Shown one piece after another: positions 13,922 through 20,297 of a stretch of DNA of 20,297 nt. The translations under genes and the position numbers were made by a program. The notes below the pieces were generated by a model, which ran no database searches, had not been told where the DNA came from, and saw only the letters and a list, made by a program, of their open reading frames with translations. Origin of the DNA: Rhodobacteraceae bacterium UBA2776 (lineage in GTDB: Bacteria > Pseudomonadota > Alphaproteobacteria > Rhodobacterales > Rhodobacteraceae); NCBI GenBank assembly GCA_002352425.1, contig DEIK01000094.1, positions 1 to 20,297 of the forward strand, written 5' to 3'. Each line of letters opens with the position of its first letter. The stretch's first letter is position 1.

Positions 13922-14527
13922 ATGCGCGGAATGTGGAATGAGCGGTACTCAAAGGCTGGCTATTTGTTTGGCACCGAGCCAGCGCTGTTTTTGCGCAAGC
14001 ATAAAGCCTATCTAACGGCGGGGGCCAAGGTTTTGGCCGTGGCTGATGGCGAGGGGCGCAATTCCACCTATATGGCCGAACAGGGGCTTGATGTGGTGGC
14101 TATGGATGGCTCCTACATCGCTATTGAAAAGGCCCGCGCGCTGGCCATGTCACGCAAGGTCACTGTGGACTTTCACGAGGCTGATATTGCGGCATGGGAT
14201 TGGACTGAAAATCAGTTTGATATGGTTGTGGCCATTTTCATTCAGTTCGTTGGCCCCGCCCAGCGCAATGATATTTTTGCGGGCATCAAACGCACCCTGA
14301 AACCCGGTGGCTTGGTGATGGTGCATGGCTATACGCCCGAGCAGGTTGAACTGGGCACAGGGGGTCCGCGGAATGTCGAAAACATGTATACGGACGAAAC
14401 TCTAAGCCAAGCTTTCGCCGATTTTGGGCTGTTGGAGCTGCGCAGCTATCACCAAGAGATCGACGAGGGTGAAGGTCATTCTGGCCAATCCGCGTTGATT
14501 GATTTGATCGCGCGCAAACCCGGCTAA
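13922..14527 (+). CDS. Class I SAM-dependent methyltransferase (TehB-like)
   Basis: A 201-residue Rossmann-fold methyltransferase. SAM-binding motif I is AKVLAVADGEGRNSTYMA (residues 35-52), followed by the acidic ribose-binding residue in VVAMDGS (58-64). DMVVAIFIQFVGP and the LKPGGLVMVHGYTPEQ motif near residues 126-141 complete the fold. The N-terminus MWNERYSKAGYLFGTEPA resembles a TehB/UbiE-like group often annotated as tellurite or small-molecule methyltransferases; the substrate is unknown. The ATG at 13922 is used; a second ATG at 13931 (MWNERY) agrees with my memory of homologues and is equally possible, since neither has a clear ribosome site. If it is TehB-like it would add a second tellurite-associated family to the window, though it lies about 4 kb from the TelA operon. 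Confidence 0.86.
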   Translation: MRGMWNERYSKAGYLFGTEPALFLRKHKAYLTAGAKVLAVADGEGRNSTYMAEQGLDVVAMDGSYIAIEKARALAMSRKVTVDFHEADIAAWDWTENQFDMVVAIFIQFVGPAQRNDIFAGIKRTLKPGGLVMVHGYTPEQVELGTGGPRNVENMYTDETLSQAFADFGLLELRSYHQEIDEGEGHSGQSALIDLIARKPG

Positions 14528-14549
14528 CGCAATTCAACCTTTGGCGGAA

Positions 14550-14597
14550 ATGAAACACCCTGTCTTTGCATGACGTCAAACAGGAAATTCATTTCAT
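14550..14597. repeat. Nested inverted repeats between the methyltransferase and MATE genes
   Basis: Three symmetric pairs share nearly one centre. ATGAAA (14550-14555) pairs with TTTCAT (14592-14597), CCTGT (14559-14563) with ACAGG (14580-14584), and the core TGACGTCA (14571-14578) is a perfect eight-base palindrome. The element lies 22 bases after the methyltransferase stop and 76 before the MATE start. It could be a terminator-like hairpin or a regulator-binding site for the exporter. There is no T-run. Confidence 0.4.
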
Positions 14598-14673
14598 AGT
14601 GTTGCGGAGGGTAAACCAAGCGCCGTAAATCACAACGCTTGCCGGCCCGCATTTTCTGTCCTAAGCCTGTCAT

Positions 14674-16020
14674 ATGGCAACAGATATGACATACCGCGGG
14701 CATGCACGTGCCACGCTACTGCTGGGCCTACCGTTGATCGGCAGCCATCTGGCGCAGTTTGCAATTCACATGACCGACACGCTGATGTTGGGTTGGTATG
14801 ACGTCAAGGCCTTGGCGGCTGTGACCATCGCGGGATCCTTTTGGTTTTTGCTGTTCATCATGGGGTCTGGGTTTGCCTTTGCGGTTGCGCCTATGGTGGC
14901 CAGCGCAGAGGCCAGCAACCAAGGCACTCAAGTGCGCCGCGTCACCCGCATGGGGATGTGGATTTCGCTGATTTACGGTGTGATCGTATTGCCTTTGATG
15001 TGGTGGTCTGGGCCGTTGCTGGTGATGATGGGTCAGGACCCCGAGATTTCACAAATCGCGCAGGACTATTTGCGCATCACTTGTCTGGGCACCCTGCCCG
15101 CGTTGCTGGTGATGGTGTTAAAGAACTATTTGGCCGGGCTGGAGCGCGCCAACATCGTGTTGTGGATCACATTGGCGGCTGTGGTATTGAATGCTCTGGT
15201 GAACTACGCGCTGATTTTCGGGAATTTTGGCGCGCCGGAATTGGGCGTGGCGGGGGCCGCGATTGCCTCTTTGATAATGCATAGCCTGTCGTTTCTCGCT
15301 TTGGCGATCTACATCGTAAAGAAGCTGCCGGAACATGCGATGTTCCAGCGGTTTTGGCGGCTTGATGGCGAGGCCTTCGGGGCGGTGTTCAAGATGGGTT
15401 GGCCGATCGGGCTGACAAATTTGTCGGAAAGCGGATTGTTTACGGCCTCGGCCGTTATGGTCGGCTGGATTGGTACAGCGGAACTGGCGGCACATGGGAT
15501 TGCACTGCAACTGACGGCGATCACCTTTATGGTACAAGTCGGCTTTTCCAACACCGCCACGGTGCGGGCGGGGCGTGCTTTTGGACGTCGTGATGCAATA
15601 GGGTTGAAACGCGGTGCCTTGGTTGTTTTGGCGATGTCGGCGATTGTATCGTCCCTGGTTGTGGTTGTGTTTTTGACCACGCCGGAGCCCTTGGTCGGTG
15701 TGTTCTTGTCCCCTGACGAAGCCCAACGCGATTTGATCATTGGCATTGGGGCCAGCTTGCTGGCTGTAGCGGCTTTGTTTCAGTTTGCGGACTCGGCGCA
15801 GGTGATGGCCCTGGGCCTTTTGCGCGGCGTGCATGACACCAAGGTGCCGATGATCATCGCCGCCTTTGCCTATTGGCCGCTGGGACTGACAGCGGGCTAT
15901 TTGCTGGGATTTACTTACGGCTTTGGCGCAGTTGGTGTCTGGATGGGTTTGGTTGTCGGGCTGGCGGTGGCAGGTGGGTTGATGATGTACCGGTTCTGGA
16001 CCACAGGGGTTCGGATATAG
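14674..16020 (+). CDS. MATE-family multidrug efflux transporter (NorM-like)
   Basis: A 448-residue membrane protein with about twelve hydrophobic segments in two six-helix halves, as in MATE exporters that expel cationic drugs using a sodium or proton gradient. The N-terminal LLLGLPLIGSHLAQFAIHMTDTLMLGWY and the second-half counterpart KMGWPIGLTNLSESGLFTASAVMVGWIG are the internally duplicated MATE signatures; FSNTATVRAGRAFGRRD and LLRGVHDTKVPMIIAAFAYW also fit the family. The ATG at 14674 is the first of two close starts (Met5 is the second), neither with a strong ribosome site. It is transcribed alone after the dyad region and converges with the rhodanese gene, with repeat copy 2 in between. 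Substrate specificity cannot be inferred. Confidence 0.93.
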   Translation: MATDMTYRGHARATLLLGLPLIGSHLAQFAIHMTDTLMLGWYDVKALAAVTIAGSFWFLLFIMGSGFAFAVAPMVASAEASNQGTQVRRVTRMGMWISLIYGVIVLPLMWWSGPLLVMMGQDPEISQIAQDYLRITCLGTLPALLVMVLKNYLAGLERANIVLWITLAAVVLNALVNYALIFGNFGAPELGVAGAAIASLIMHSLSFLALAIYIVKKLPEHAMFQRFWRLDGEAFGAVFKMGWPIGLTNLSESGLFTASAVMVGWIGTAELAAHGIALQLTAITFMVQVGFSNTATVRAGRAFGRRDAIGLKRGALVVLAMSAIVSSLVVVVFLTTPEPLVGVFLSPDEAQRDLIIGIGASLLAVAALFQFADSAQVMALGLLRGVHDTKVPMIIAAFAYWPLGLTAGYLLGFTYGFGAVGVWMGLVVGLAVAGGLMMYRFWTTGVRI

Positions 16021-16046
16021 GTTTGATGTTGCGCCAAAGTGATTTT

Positions 16047-16080
16047 AGCCTTCGGCGAGGATATTTTAAGAACAATGATG
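16047..16080. repeat. Dispersed Rhodobacterales-type intergenic repeat, copy 2
   Basis: This segment begins agccttcggcgagg, continues with atattt and ends aacaatgatg. It aligns with 1841-1875 along its whole length with few differences and is in the same orientation relative to the window. It fills most of the 63-base gap between the convergent matE and rhodanese stop codons, consistent with a role, or tolerance, at transcript ends. AGCC and GGCGAGG around TTC could form only a small stem. Confidence 0.6.
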
Positions 16081-16083
16081 AGG

Positions 16084-16491
16084 TTAGGCGGGTTTTTTAA
16101 GATAAGGGTTTCGGACTGGAATTGTGTCTAACCCTTGCTTAACCCACGCGGAATAGCCACCATCAATATGGCAGACGTTCTCAACGCCCATATTTTGCAA
16201 ATCCCGCGCCGAAAGGGCCGAGCGCCATGCCGAGGCGCAAAACAGCACGATCTTTGTCGCCCCGTCAAAATCTTTGCGGTAGTATTTGCATTCAGGGTCG
16301 ATCCAGAACTCCAGCATGCCACGCGGGGCTGATATGGCCCCGGCAATGGTGCCCTCGCGCCATAGTTCGCGGATGTCACGCAGATCAACAAAAAGCACTC
16401 CTTGGGAGCTGCGAAATGCGTCCGCTTCGGTCGGCGTGATGCGTTCAACTTGCGCGTTGGCCTCGTCAATCAGCTGCTGGGCGGTTTTCAT
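16084..16491 (-). CDS. Rhodanese-domain protein (sulfurtransferase-like)
   Basis: A 135-residue single-domain rhodanese. The active-site loop is CASAWR (residues 85-90): Cys85 would carry the persulphide and Arg90 closes the six-residue loop, compatible with thiosulphate or protein persulphide transfer. VLFVDLRDIRELWREGTIAGAISAPRG is the usual substrate-side signature (32-58), and HIDGGYSAWVKQG the C-terminal one. There is no signal peptide, so it should be cytoplasmic. The start is the ATG at 16491 with AGGGA upstream; a TTG two codons earlier is rejected. It is the last gene of the run from aspC, starting 11 bases after the stop of the unknown gene. The long insert ISAPRGMLEFWIDPECKYY is typical of a bacterial subgroup whose substrate is unknown. 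Confidence 0.9.
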   Translation of the reverse strand: MKTAQQLIDEANAQVERITPTEADAFRSSQGVLFVDLRDIRELWREGTIAGAISAPRGMLEFWIDPECKYYRKDFDGATKIVLFCASAWRSALSARDLQNMGVENVCHIDGGYSAWVKQGLDTIPVRNPYLKKPA

Positions 16492-16502
16492 TGCCAATAT
16501 CC

Positions 16503-16913
16503 CTATTTGTCGTTGTCGCGCATCATGCGGTCAGCTTTTTTGCGCACCAGAACCGAGCGCAAATCATGCATCGCCAGCAGCAGCACATCAGTGATGTCCT
16601 CAAGCTGTTCATCATCGGCCTTGGATTGCACCCATTGTGTGGTGATGTTCATATAGTCAACAGCGCGGTGGATATCGTCCATGTCGCGCAGGGCCAGCAA
16701 CTCCATGCGGGCCTGCATCCATTCCACGATGGCTGCGTCGTCCTCTTTGGACAACTCTCGGTCGCCATGGGGTTTATATTCACCGTTCTTGATGTTGATA
16801 ATGGCAATCTGGTCCATATCAATACGGCGTTGCCGGTTTTCAGTATCAACCCGAAACACGATGGCGCCGTTTTCACGGACGCGGAAATAATAGTCAGGTA
16901 GTTCTGCTGCCAT
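16503..16913 (-). CDS. Conserved-looking hypothetical protein
   Basis: A 136-residue acidic, soluble protein I do not recognise. The N-terminal third looks like a small beta domain (YYFRVRENGAIVFRVDTENRQRRIDMDQIAIINIKNG); the remainder is helical and charged, including DDAAIVEWMQARMELLAL and the C-terminal LLLAMHDLRSVLVRKKADRMM. There is no signal peptide, membrane segment or cysteine motif. A GAGGACACC ribosome site sits directly before the ATG. It lies 10 bases after the aspC stop and 11 before the rhodanese start, so it is almost certainly co-transcribed with both. I take it to be real from codon character, ribosome site and tight packing; no function is offered. Confidence 0.8.
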   Translation of the reverse strand: MAAELPDYYFRVRENGAIVFRVDTENRQRRIDMDQIAIINIKNGEYKPHGDRELSKEDDAAIVEWMQARMELLALRDMDDIHRAVDYMNITTQWVQSKADDEQLEDITDVLLLAMHDLRSVLVRKKADRMMRDNDK

Positions 16914-16923
16914 GGTGTCCTCG

Positions 16924-18126
16924 TTACTTTAGTCCCGCACAAAAGGACTGAATTCGTTTACAGGCTTCTTGTAGGGCCTTATCCGACGTAGCGTAGCTGA
17001 CTCTGAAGTTTGGCGAAAGCCCGAAGGCCGCGCCAAACACCACGGCAACCCCTGTTTCCGCGAGCAAAGCTGTTGCAAACACTTCGTCATTGGTGATTTT
17101 TACGCCACCCGCCGAGGTTTTGCCAATACAATCCGCGATCGAGGGATAGACGTAAAATGCCCCATCCGGTGTTGGACAAGTGATGCCTTTGGCCGCGTTC
17201 AGGGCGCTGACCACCATATCGCGGCGGCGCAGGAACATGTCGTTGTTGGGTTTGATAAAGTCCTGCGGGCCATTTAACGCCTCGACCGCCGCCCATTGCG
17301 AGATTGAGCAGGGGTTGGACGTGGATTGCGACTGCACTTTGCGCATTGCGTCGATCAACATTTTCGGCCCCGCCGCATAGCCGATCCGCCAGCCGGTCAT
17401 CGCATAGGCCTTGGAAACCCCGTTACAGGTCAGCGTGCGCTCATAGAGGCCCGGTTCGACCTGTGCCGGTGTGGCAAACTCGAAATCACCGAACACCAGA
17501 TATTCGTACATATCATCGGTCATCACCCAAACATGCGGGTGACGCATCAAAACATCCGTCAGACCCTTTAGTTCATCGCGCGTGTATCCAGCCCCCGTCG
17601 GGTTGGAGGGCGAGTTGAAGATGAACCATTTTGTGTTTGGCGTAATCGCCGCCTCAAGCTGTTCTGGGGTGATCTTGAAATCCGCTTCAAGCGTCGCCTC
17701 GATGGCAACAGGTGTGCCGCCCGCAAGCAACACCATATCAGGGTAGCTGACCCAGTAAGGTGCAGGGATCAGCACCTCGTCGCCTGCGTTCAAGGTGGCC
17801 ACCAGCGCGTTATACAACGTCTGCTTGCCACCGGTGCCGACGCTGACCTGCGCGGGAACATAAGTCAGCCCGTTGTCGCGCAACAACTTGTCGCAAATCG
17901 CTTGTTTCAACTCGGGAATGCCGTCTGGCGCCGTGTACTTGGTTTTCCCCGCATCAATCGCCGCCTTGGCCGCCGCCTTGATGTTGTCTGGAGTGTCAAA
18001 GTCCGGCTCCCCTGCTCCTAGCCCAATCACATCAACGCCCGATGCCTTTAGCTCGTTTGCCATCGTGGTCACAGTAATGGTCGGGGATGGTTTCACACGG
18101 GCAAGCGTTTTGGACAGAAATGACAT
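16924..18126 (-). CDS. aspC: Aspartate aminotransferase, class I (AspC/AatA type)
   Basis: A 400-residue fold-type I aminotransferase that interconverts aspartate/2-oxoglutarate and oxaloacetate/glutamate; members of this alphaproteobacterial subgroup may also use prephenate or aromatic substrates. The PLP lysine is Lys239 in NGVSKAYAMTGWRIGYAAGP; NSPSNPTG (171-178) supplies the ring-contacting Asn and TDDMYEYL (203-210) the Asp and Tyr. The C-terminal FRVSYATS motif carries the carboxylate-binding Arg. GLGAGEPDFDTP near residue 36 is the subgroup I-gamma N-terminal motif. CGGAG precedes the ATG. It heads a three-gene minus-strand unit and diverges from the XRE gene across 85 bases. Confidence 0.94.
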   Translation of the reverse strand: MSFLSKTLARVKPSPTITVTTMANELKASGVDVIGLGAGEPDFDTPDNIKAAAKAAIDAGKTKYTAPDGIPELKQAICDKLLRDNGLTYVPAQVSVGTGGKQTLYNALVATLNAGDEVLIPAPYWVSYPDMVLLAGGTPVAIEATLEADFKITPEQLEAAITPNTKWFIFNSPSNPTGAGYTRDELKGLTDVLMRHPHVWVMTDDMYEYLVFGDFEFATPAQVEPGLYERTLTCNGVSKAYAMTGWRIGYAAGPKMLIDAMRKVQSQSTSNPCSISQWAAVEALNGPQDFIKPNNDMFLRRRDMVVSALNAAKGITCPTPDGAFYVYPSIADCIGKTSAGGVKITNDEVFATALLAETGVAVVFGAAFGLSPNFRVSYATSDKALQEACKRIQSFCAGLK

Positions 18127-18211
18127 GGCAGACTCCGGTTTGTATATCTATGGCCCATGTATTAGGTTGCCGCCGATAGCGGATCAAGCGGATTACAAGA
18201 AAGAGACCGAA

Positions 18212-18634
18212 ATGGCAGACACATTGGCAGACACAGCAGCAGTCGAAACTGAAGACGATTGGTATTCCGAGGATCGCGCTACCTTTGGCGACCGCGTCAC
18301 AGGTGCGCGCGAGGCCATGGGCTGGAGCCAAAAAGAGCTGGCCAAACGTCTGGGCGTCAAACTGAAAACTGTGGCGGGCTGGGAGGGCGACCTATCTGAG
18401 CCCCGCGCCAACAAGTTGCAAATGCTGGCCGGTATTTTGAACATTTCGCTGGTCTGGTTACTGACGGGCGATGGCGACGGTGTGGATGAGCCGCAAGAAA
18501 ATGCAGAGCTGCCAGCCGACGTGAAAGGGCTGTTGGCCGAGATGCGTCAGTTGCGCGGCAAGATGAAGGAAAACATCGACCAAATGGGGCGGCTAGAAAA
18601 ACGTCTGCGCAATACGATTCCGGATCATTTGTGA
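18212..18634 (+). CDS. XRE-family helix-turn-helix regulator coupled to sdhE
   Basis: A 140-residue DNA-binding protein. An acidic N-terminal tail (1-24) precedes a Cro/C1-type helix-turn-helix at about 25-85 (TFGDRVTGAREAMGWSQKELAKRLGVKLKTVAGWE...), and a likely coiled coil at about 105-133 suggests oligomerisation. The ATG at 18212 is chosen because upstream in-frame starts lie inside the aspC gene on the other strand. Its TGA shares one base with the sdhE start (TGATG), so the two are translationally coupled. The 85-base intergenic region with aspC is the obvious candidate for its own operator; CCGC and GCGG flank five bases there (18170-18182). Target genes are unknown. Confidence 0.88.
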   Translation: MADTLADTAAVETEDDWYSEDRATFGDRVTGAREAMGWSQKELAKRLGVKLKTVAGWEGDLSEPRANKLQMLAGILNISLVWLLTGDGDGVDEPQENAELPADVKGLLAEMRQLRGKMKENIDQMGRLEKRLRNTIPDHL

Positions 18635-18894
18635 TGTCTGAGTCTGATCAAAACCGCCTGAAACGTCTGAAAATGCGCTCGTGGCGACGGGGGACCAAGG
18701 AAATGGATATGATCCTTGGTCCCTTTAGTGACACGGAGCTGGTGCGGTTGAATGCGGCGCAAATTGGCCTGTATGACACTCTGCTAGATGAAAATGATCA
18801 TGATCTTTATCAATGGGTTACCGGGCAGGTTCCGACGCCCGAAGCCTATTTGGATCTTCTGACAGACATCTCGAAATTCGCGTTTAAATCTTAG
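18634..18894 (+). CDS. sdhE: FAD assembly factor SdhE (succinate dehydrogenase assembly factor 2)
   Basis: An 86-residue SdhE/SDHAF2 protein, which helps attach FAD covalently to the flavoprotein subunit of succinate dehydrogenase. The invariant RGxxE motif is present as RGTKE at residues 19-23, followed by MDMILGPF, and the C-terminal half has the helical LYDTLLDENDHDLYQWVTGQVPTP pattern. The ATG at 18634 overlaps the TGA of the upstream regulator; a GTG one codon earlier is less likely. The length is typical. No sdh genes are in the window, which is normal because sdhE is often unlinked. Confidence 0.95.
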   Translation: MSESDQNRLKRLKMRSWRRGTKEMDMILGPFSDTELVRLNAAQIGLYDTLLDENDHDLYQWVTGQVPTPEAYLDLLTDISKFAFKS

Positions 18895-18918
18895 TTGGCT
18901 TGAAGTTTTCGCGAATTT
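18874..18918 (+). terminator. Possible hairpin spanning the sdhE stop codon
   Basis: AAATTCGCG (18874-18882) is the exact reverse complement of CGCGAATTT (18910-18918). The 27-base loop contains the sdhE stop, and two more T residues follow the right arm. The nine-base stem is perfect, but the loop is long and the right arm itself supplies most of the T-tract, so a terminator is only one reading; the sdhE-ldtR boundary makes it plausible. Confidence 0.3.
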
Positions 18919-18990
18919 TTCGTGGTTTAACCGAATGTTTGCGATTTATCTTCATTGTCACCGTTGAGCAGCAATCAGCGGAGCAACTAA

Positions 18991-19488
18991 ATGAGCGTAC
19001 ATTCAAACCTGGCAACCCCGGCCCAACAAGGGTTCATTACGGGCTATCTGGACACATTAGCAATGGTGGAACGATTGCATCGCCTGTTGCTGGATGTGAT
19101 CAAGGACGAATTCGAACGGGTTGGCGTTTTGGAAATCAACGCTGTGCAGGCCTTGCTGTTGTTCAACATCGGCGACAATGAGGTGACAGCAGGCGAATTG
19201 AAATCGCGCGGTTATTATCAAGGTTCGAACGTATCTTACAATCTGAAAAAACTGGTCGAGATGGAGTTCATGCACCATCAACGCTGCGAGATTGATCGCC
19301 GATCTGTTCGGGTACGTCTGACACAAAAAGGACGGCATATTCGTGACGTTGTGTCGGAACTGTTTGCGCGCCATGCGGATGGGCTTGAGGCCAAGGGTGT
19401 GCTGGGCCACGACGGGATTGACGAAATCAACGCCTCTTTGCGCCGCATGGAACGCTATTGGACCGATCAAATTCGCTATATCTACTAG
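18991..19488 (+). CDS. ldtR: MarR-family winged-helix regulator, LdtR-like
   Basis: A 165-residue MarR-type regulator. The winged helix covers about residues 48-115: AVQALLLFNIGDNEVTAGEL, the recognition helix GSNVSYNLKKLVEME, and the wing DRRSVRVRLTQKGR. The SNVSYNLKKLVE segment matches my recollection of LdtR from Rhizobiales and Liberibacter, which controls an L,D-transpeptidase gene and stress tolerance. Helices at each end would make the dimer interface (RLHRLLLDVIKDEFERV and MERYWTDQIRYIY). A GGAG ribosome site precedes the ATG at 18991. It is monocistronic, converging with the DUF1194 gene. Targets are not in the window; the symbol is given by resemblance and is less certain than the family. 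Confidence 0.85.
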   Translation: MSVHSNLATPAQQGFITGYLDTLAMVERLHRLLLDVIKDEFERVGVLEINAVQALLLFNIGDNEVTAGELKSRGYYQGSNVSYNLKKLVEMEFMHHQRCEIDRRSVRVRLTQKGRHIRDVVSELFARHADGLEAKGVLGHDGIDEINASLRRMERYWTDQIRYIY

Positions 19489-19534
19489 ACAATACGCCTT
19501 TTGAAGGGCTGCGCGGCTGCGCAATTCTGCAGGG

Positions 19535-20233
19535 CTAATCCGTAGGGCGCAACCGGCTCACGGTAAGCCCCTGCAACTCGCGCAAAAGTTTTCGTACCAT
19601 TGTGGCCTGAAAGGTGTCAAACCCTGTGGCTTGTTCGGCAAAGGCTGCGGGGCCTGAAATGACTTCGGACTTGTAGTAATCCGTAAGCTGTTTGAGTTCA
19701 GCATCTACGTCCCCCGCGCCAATCACCAATGCATTGATCGTGATCTGCGTCAGCATTTTGTGCGATTTCACATCGCGTGGGCGCGGGCCGTAATTGGATT
19801 GACCATCACCAGACAAATCAAGCGTATGGGACCAGCATTCCGACTGGCGTTTCAACAAAGCCGCGCCAAAAAGCATACTGCTGCCAATCGCGGTTGAAAT
19901 TGTGGCCTTGGTCCGCTTGGTTTTGATCAGGCGGGTCGTGAATTGATTTAAGTCGCTTTGACTTTGCAGCCTTGTCCAATCAACGATCAAATGTTGATCC
20001 TCTGGCCCGCTCCATTCATAGACCGCCAAAGCAACCGGAGCCGAGGGCGTCGCCAACAAAGCGGCGCGCACCTCGGTGTTTTGCAATGCACCTGCCAACC
20101 CGTCCAATTGCAGGCGATATTCCGTGTTATCGACCGAACCAGAAACATCCAGCCCAATGGCCAACGCTTGGCGGCAATCGGCCTGTAAAGCGTTGGCAAG
20201 TATCAGATAAAATAGAAGCGTGAGCCTTACCAA
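19535..20233 (-). CDS. DUF1194 von Willebrand A-like exported protein
   Basis: A 232-residue protein with an N-terminal signal peptide (VRLTLLFYLILANALQA) and a von Willebrand factor A fold. The MIDAS metal site is visible as DVSGSVD (Asp29, Ser31, Ser33), and a second acidic motif, DLSGDGQSNYG, lies in the middle. This pattern belongs to DUF1194, a family of alphaproteobacterial periplasmic vWA proteins with no assigned role. No ATG is available at the right place; I prefer the TTG at 20233 because it puts the signal peptide at the very N-terminus. A TTG at 20260 would place nine polar residues in front. The TTG overlaps the stop of the upstream gene by 7 bases, which suggests translational coupling. 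It converges with ldtR across 46 bases. Confidence 0.85.
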   Translation of the reverse strand: MVRLTLLFYLILANALQADCRQALAIGLDVSGSVDNTEYRLQLDGLAGALQNTEVRAALLATPSAPVALAVYEWSGPEDQHLIVDWTRLQSQSDLNQFTTRLIKTKRTKATISTAIGSSMLFGAALLKRQSECWSHTLDLSGDGQSNYGPRPRDVKSHKMLTQITINALVIGAGDVDAELKQLTDYYKSEVISGPAAFAEQATGFDTFQATMVRKLLRELQGLTVSRLRPTD

Positions 20234-20297
20234 TGACCAACGCTCTCCATGCTGGCCCAAGGTTCGGCCGGCTCTTTGCTGTCGCCCATCTGCAGCA
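20227..20297 (-). CDS. C-terminal tail of an upstream gene (partial)
   Basis: The minus strand is open from the right edge to a TAA at 20229-20227, encoding about 23 residues that end MGDSKEPAEPWASMESVGHW. The peptide has ordinary bacterial composition, and its stop overlaps the preferred TTG start of the DUF1194 gene, as expected of an operon partner. It is too short to identify a family. It could also be an accidental open frame. Confidence 0.45.
   Translation of the reverse strand, partial: LQMGDSKEPAEPWASMESVGHW

Noticed and set aside
13864..13941. A 25-residue ORF (MYFNADFGALREYSELTRL...) before and overlapping the methyltransferase
   Set aside because: It has a weak ribosome site, no membrane or motif signal, and falls in the dyad-rich gap; I judge it a chance frame.
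15118..15834. A 238-residue minus-strand frame opposite the MATE gene
   Set aside because: It has the composition expected of the antisense of transmembrane helices, and the MATE reading is unambiguous.
19489..19534. Terminator between convergent ldtR and DUF1194 genes
   Set aside because: Only four-base stems such as CTGC/GCAG around eight bases and a repeated GGCTGCGC are seen, with no T-run.

Overview
The window looks like the chromosome of a marine Rhodobacterales bacterium (Roseobacter group, Alphaproteobacteria). This rests on gene content: gatC-gatA, an LdtR-like MarR regulator, a DUF1194 von Willebrand protein, a lone sdhE beside an XRE regulator, and a two-copy intergenic repeat of a type I associate with this family. 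GC content looks moderate, about 55% by eye. Coding density is high: the longest gene-free stretch is 181 bases (13741-13921). I saw no tRNA, rRNA, insertion sequence, phage gene or CRISPR array.

Layout. 1-1738 (minus): gatC followed by gatA, cut by the left edge, for the tRNA amidotransferase. 1887-3212: tadA (minus) and rluB (plus) diverge; both modify RNA. 3282-4100: a TerC-family membrane protein. 4168-9608 (plus): a tight run of six genes that is the most interesting part of the window. It holds a 27-residue one-helix membrane peptide (easily missed), an XpaC-like membrane protein, a TelA-like protein, a DUF2927 lipoprotein, an SPFH protein with a C-terminal GYF_2-like domain, and a double zinc-ribbon protein with a C-terminal membrane anchor. 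dtd (9618-10055) follows with a 9-base gap. 10065-11132 (minus): a secreted CAP-domain protein downstream of a PhnA-like zinc-ribbon protein.

11254-12645 (plus): a class III aminotransferase. 12745-13740 (plus): ppk2, with two perfect dyads in its leader and a probable terminator after it. 13922-14527: a SAM methyltransferase. 14674-16020: a MATE exporter. 16084-18126 (minus): a cluster in the order aspC, unknown protein, rhodanese. 18212-18894 (plus): an XRE regulator translationally coupled to sdhE. 18991-19488: the LdtR-like regulator. 19535-20233 (minus): a DUF1194 protein that overlaps the tail of a gene running off the right edge.

How the genes may work together. TerC, XpaC and TelA homologues recur together in tellurite/metal and membrane stress loci, and SPFH plus zinc-ribbon membrane proteins occur together in Bacillus ydjFGHI beside a PspA protein. 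Here both modules sit in one operon with a lipoprotein and a tiny membrane peptide. I read this as an envelope or metal stress apparatus at the inner membrane. The individual families are known; the combined function is inference. Most of the remainder is ordinary housekeeping: translation fidelity (gatCA, tadA, rluB, dtd), amino-acid metabolism and SDH assembly.
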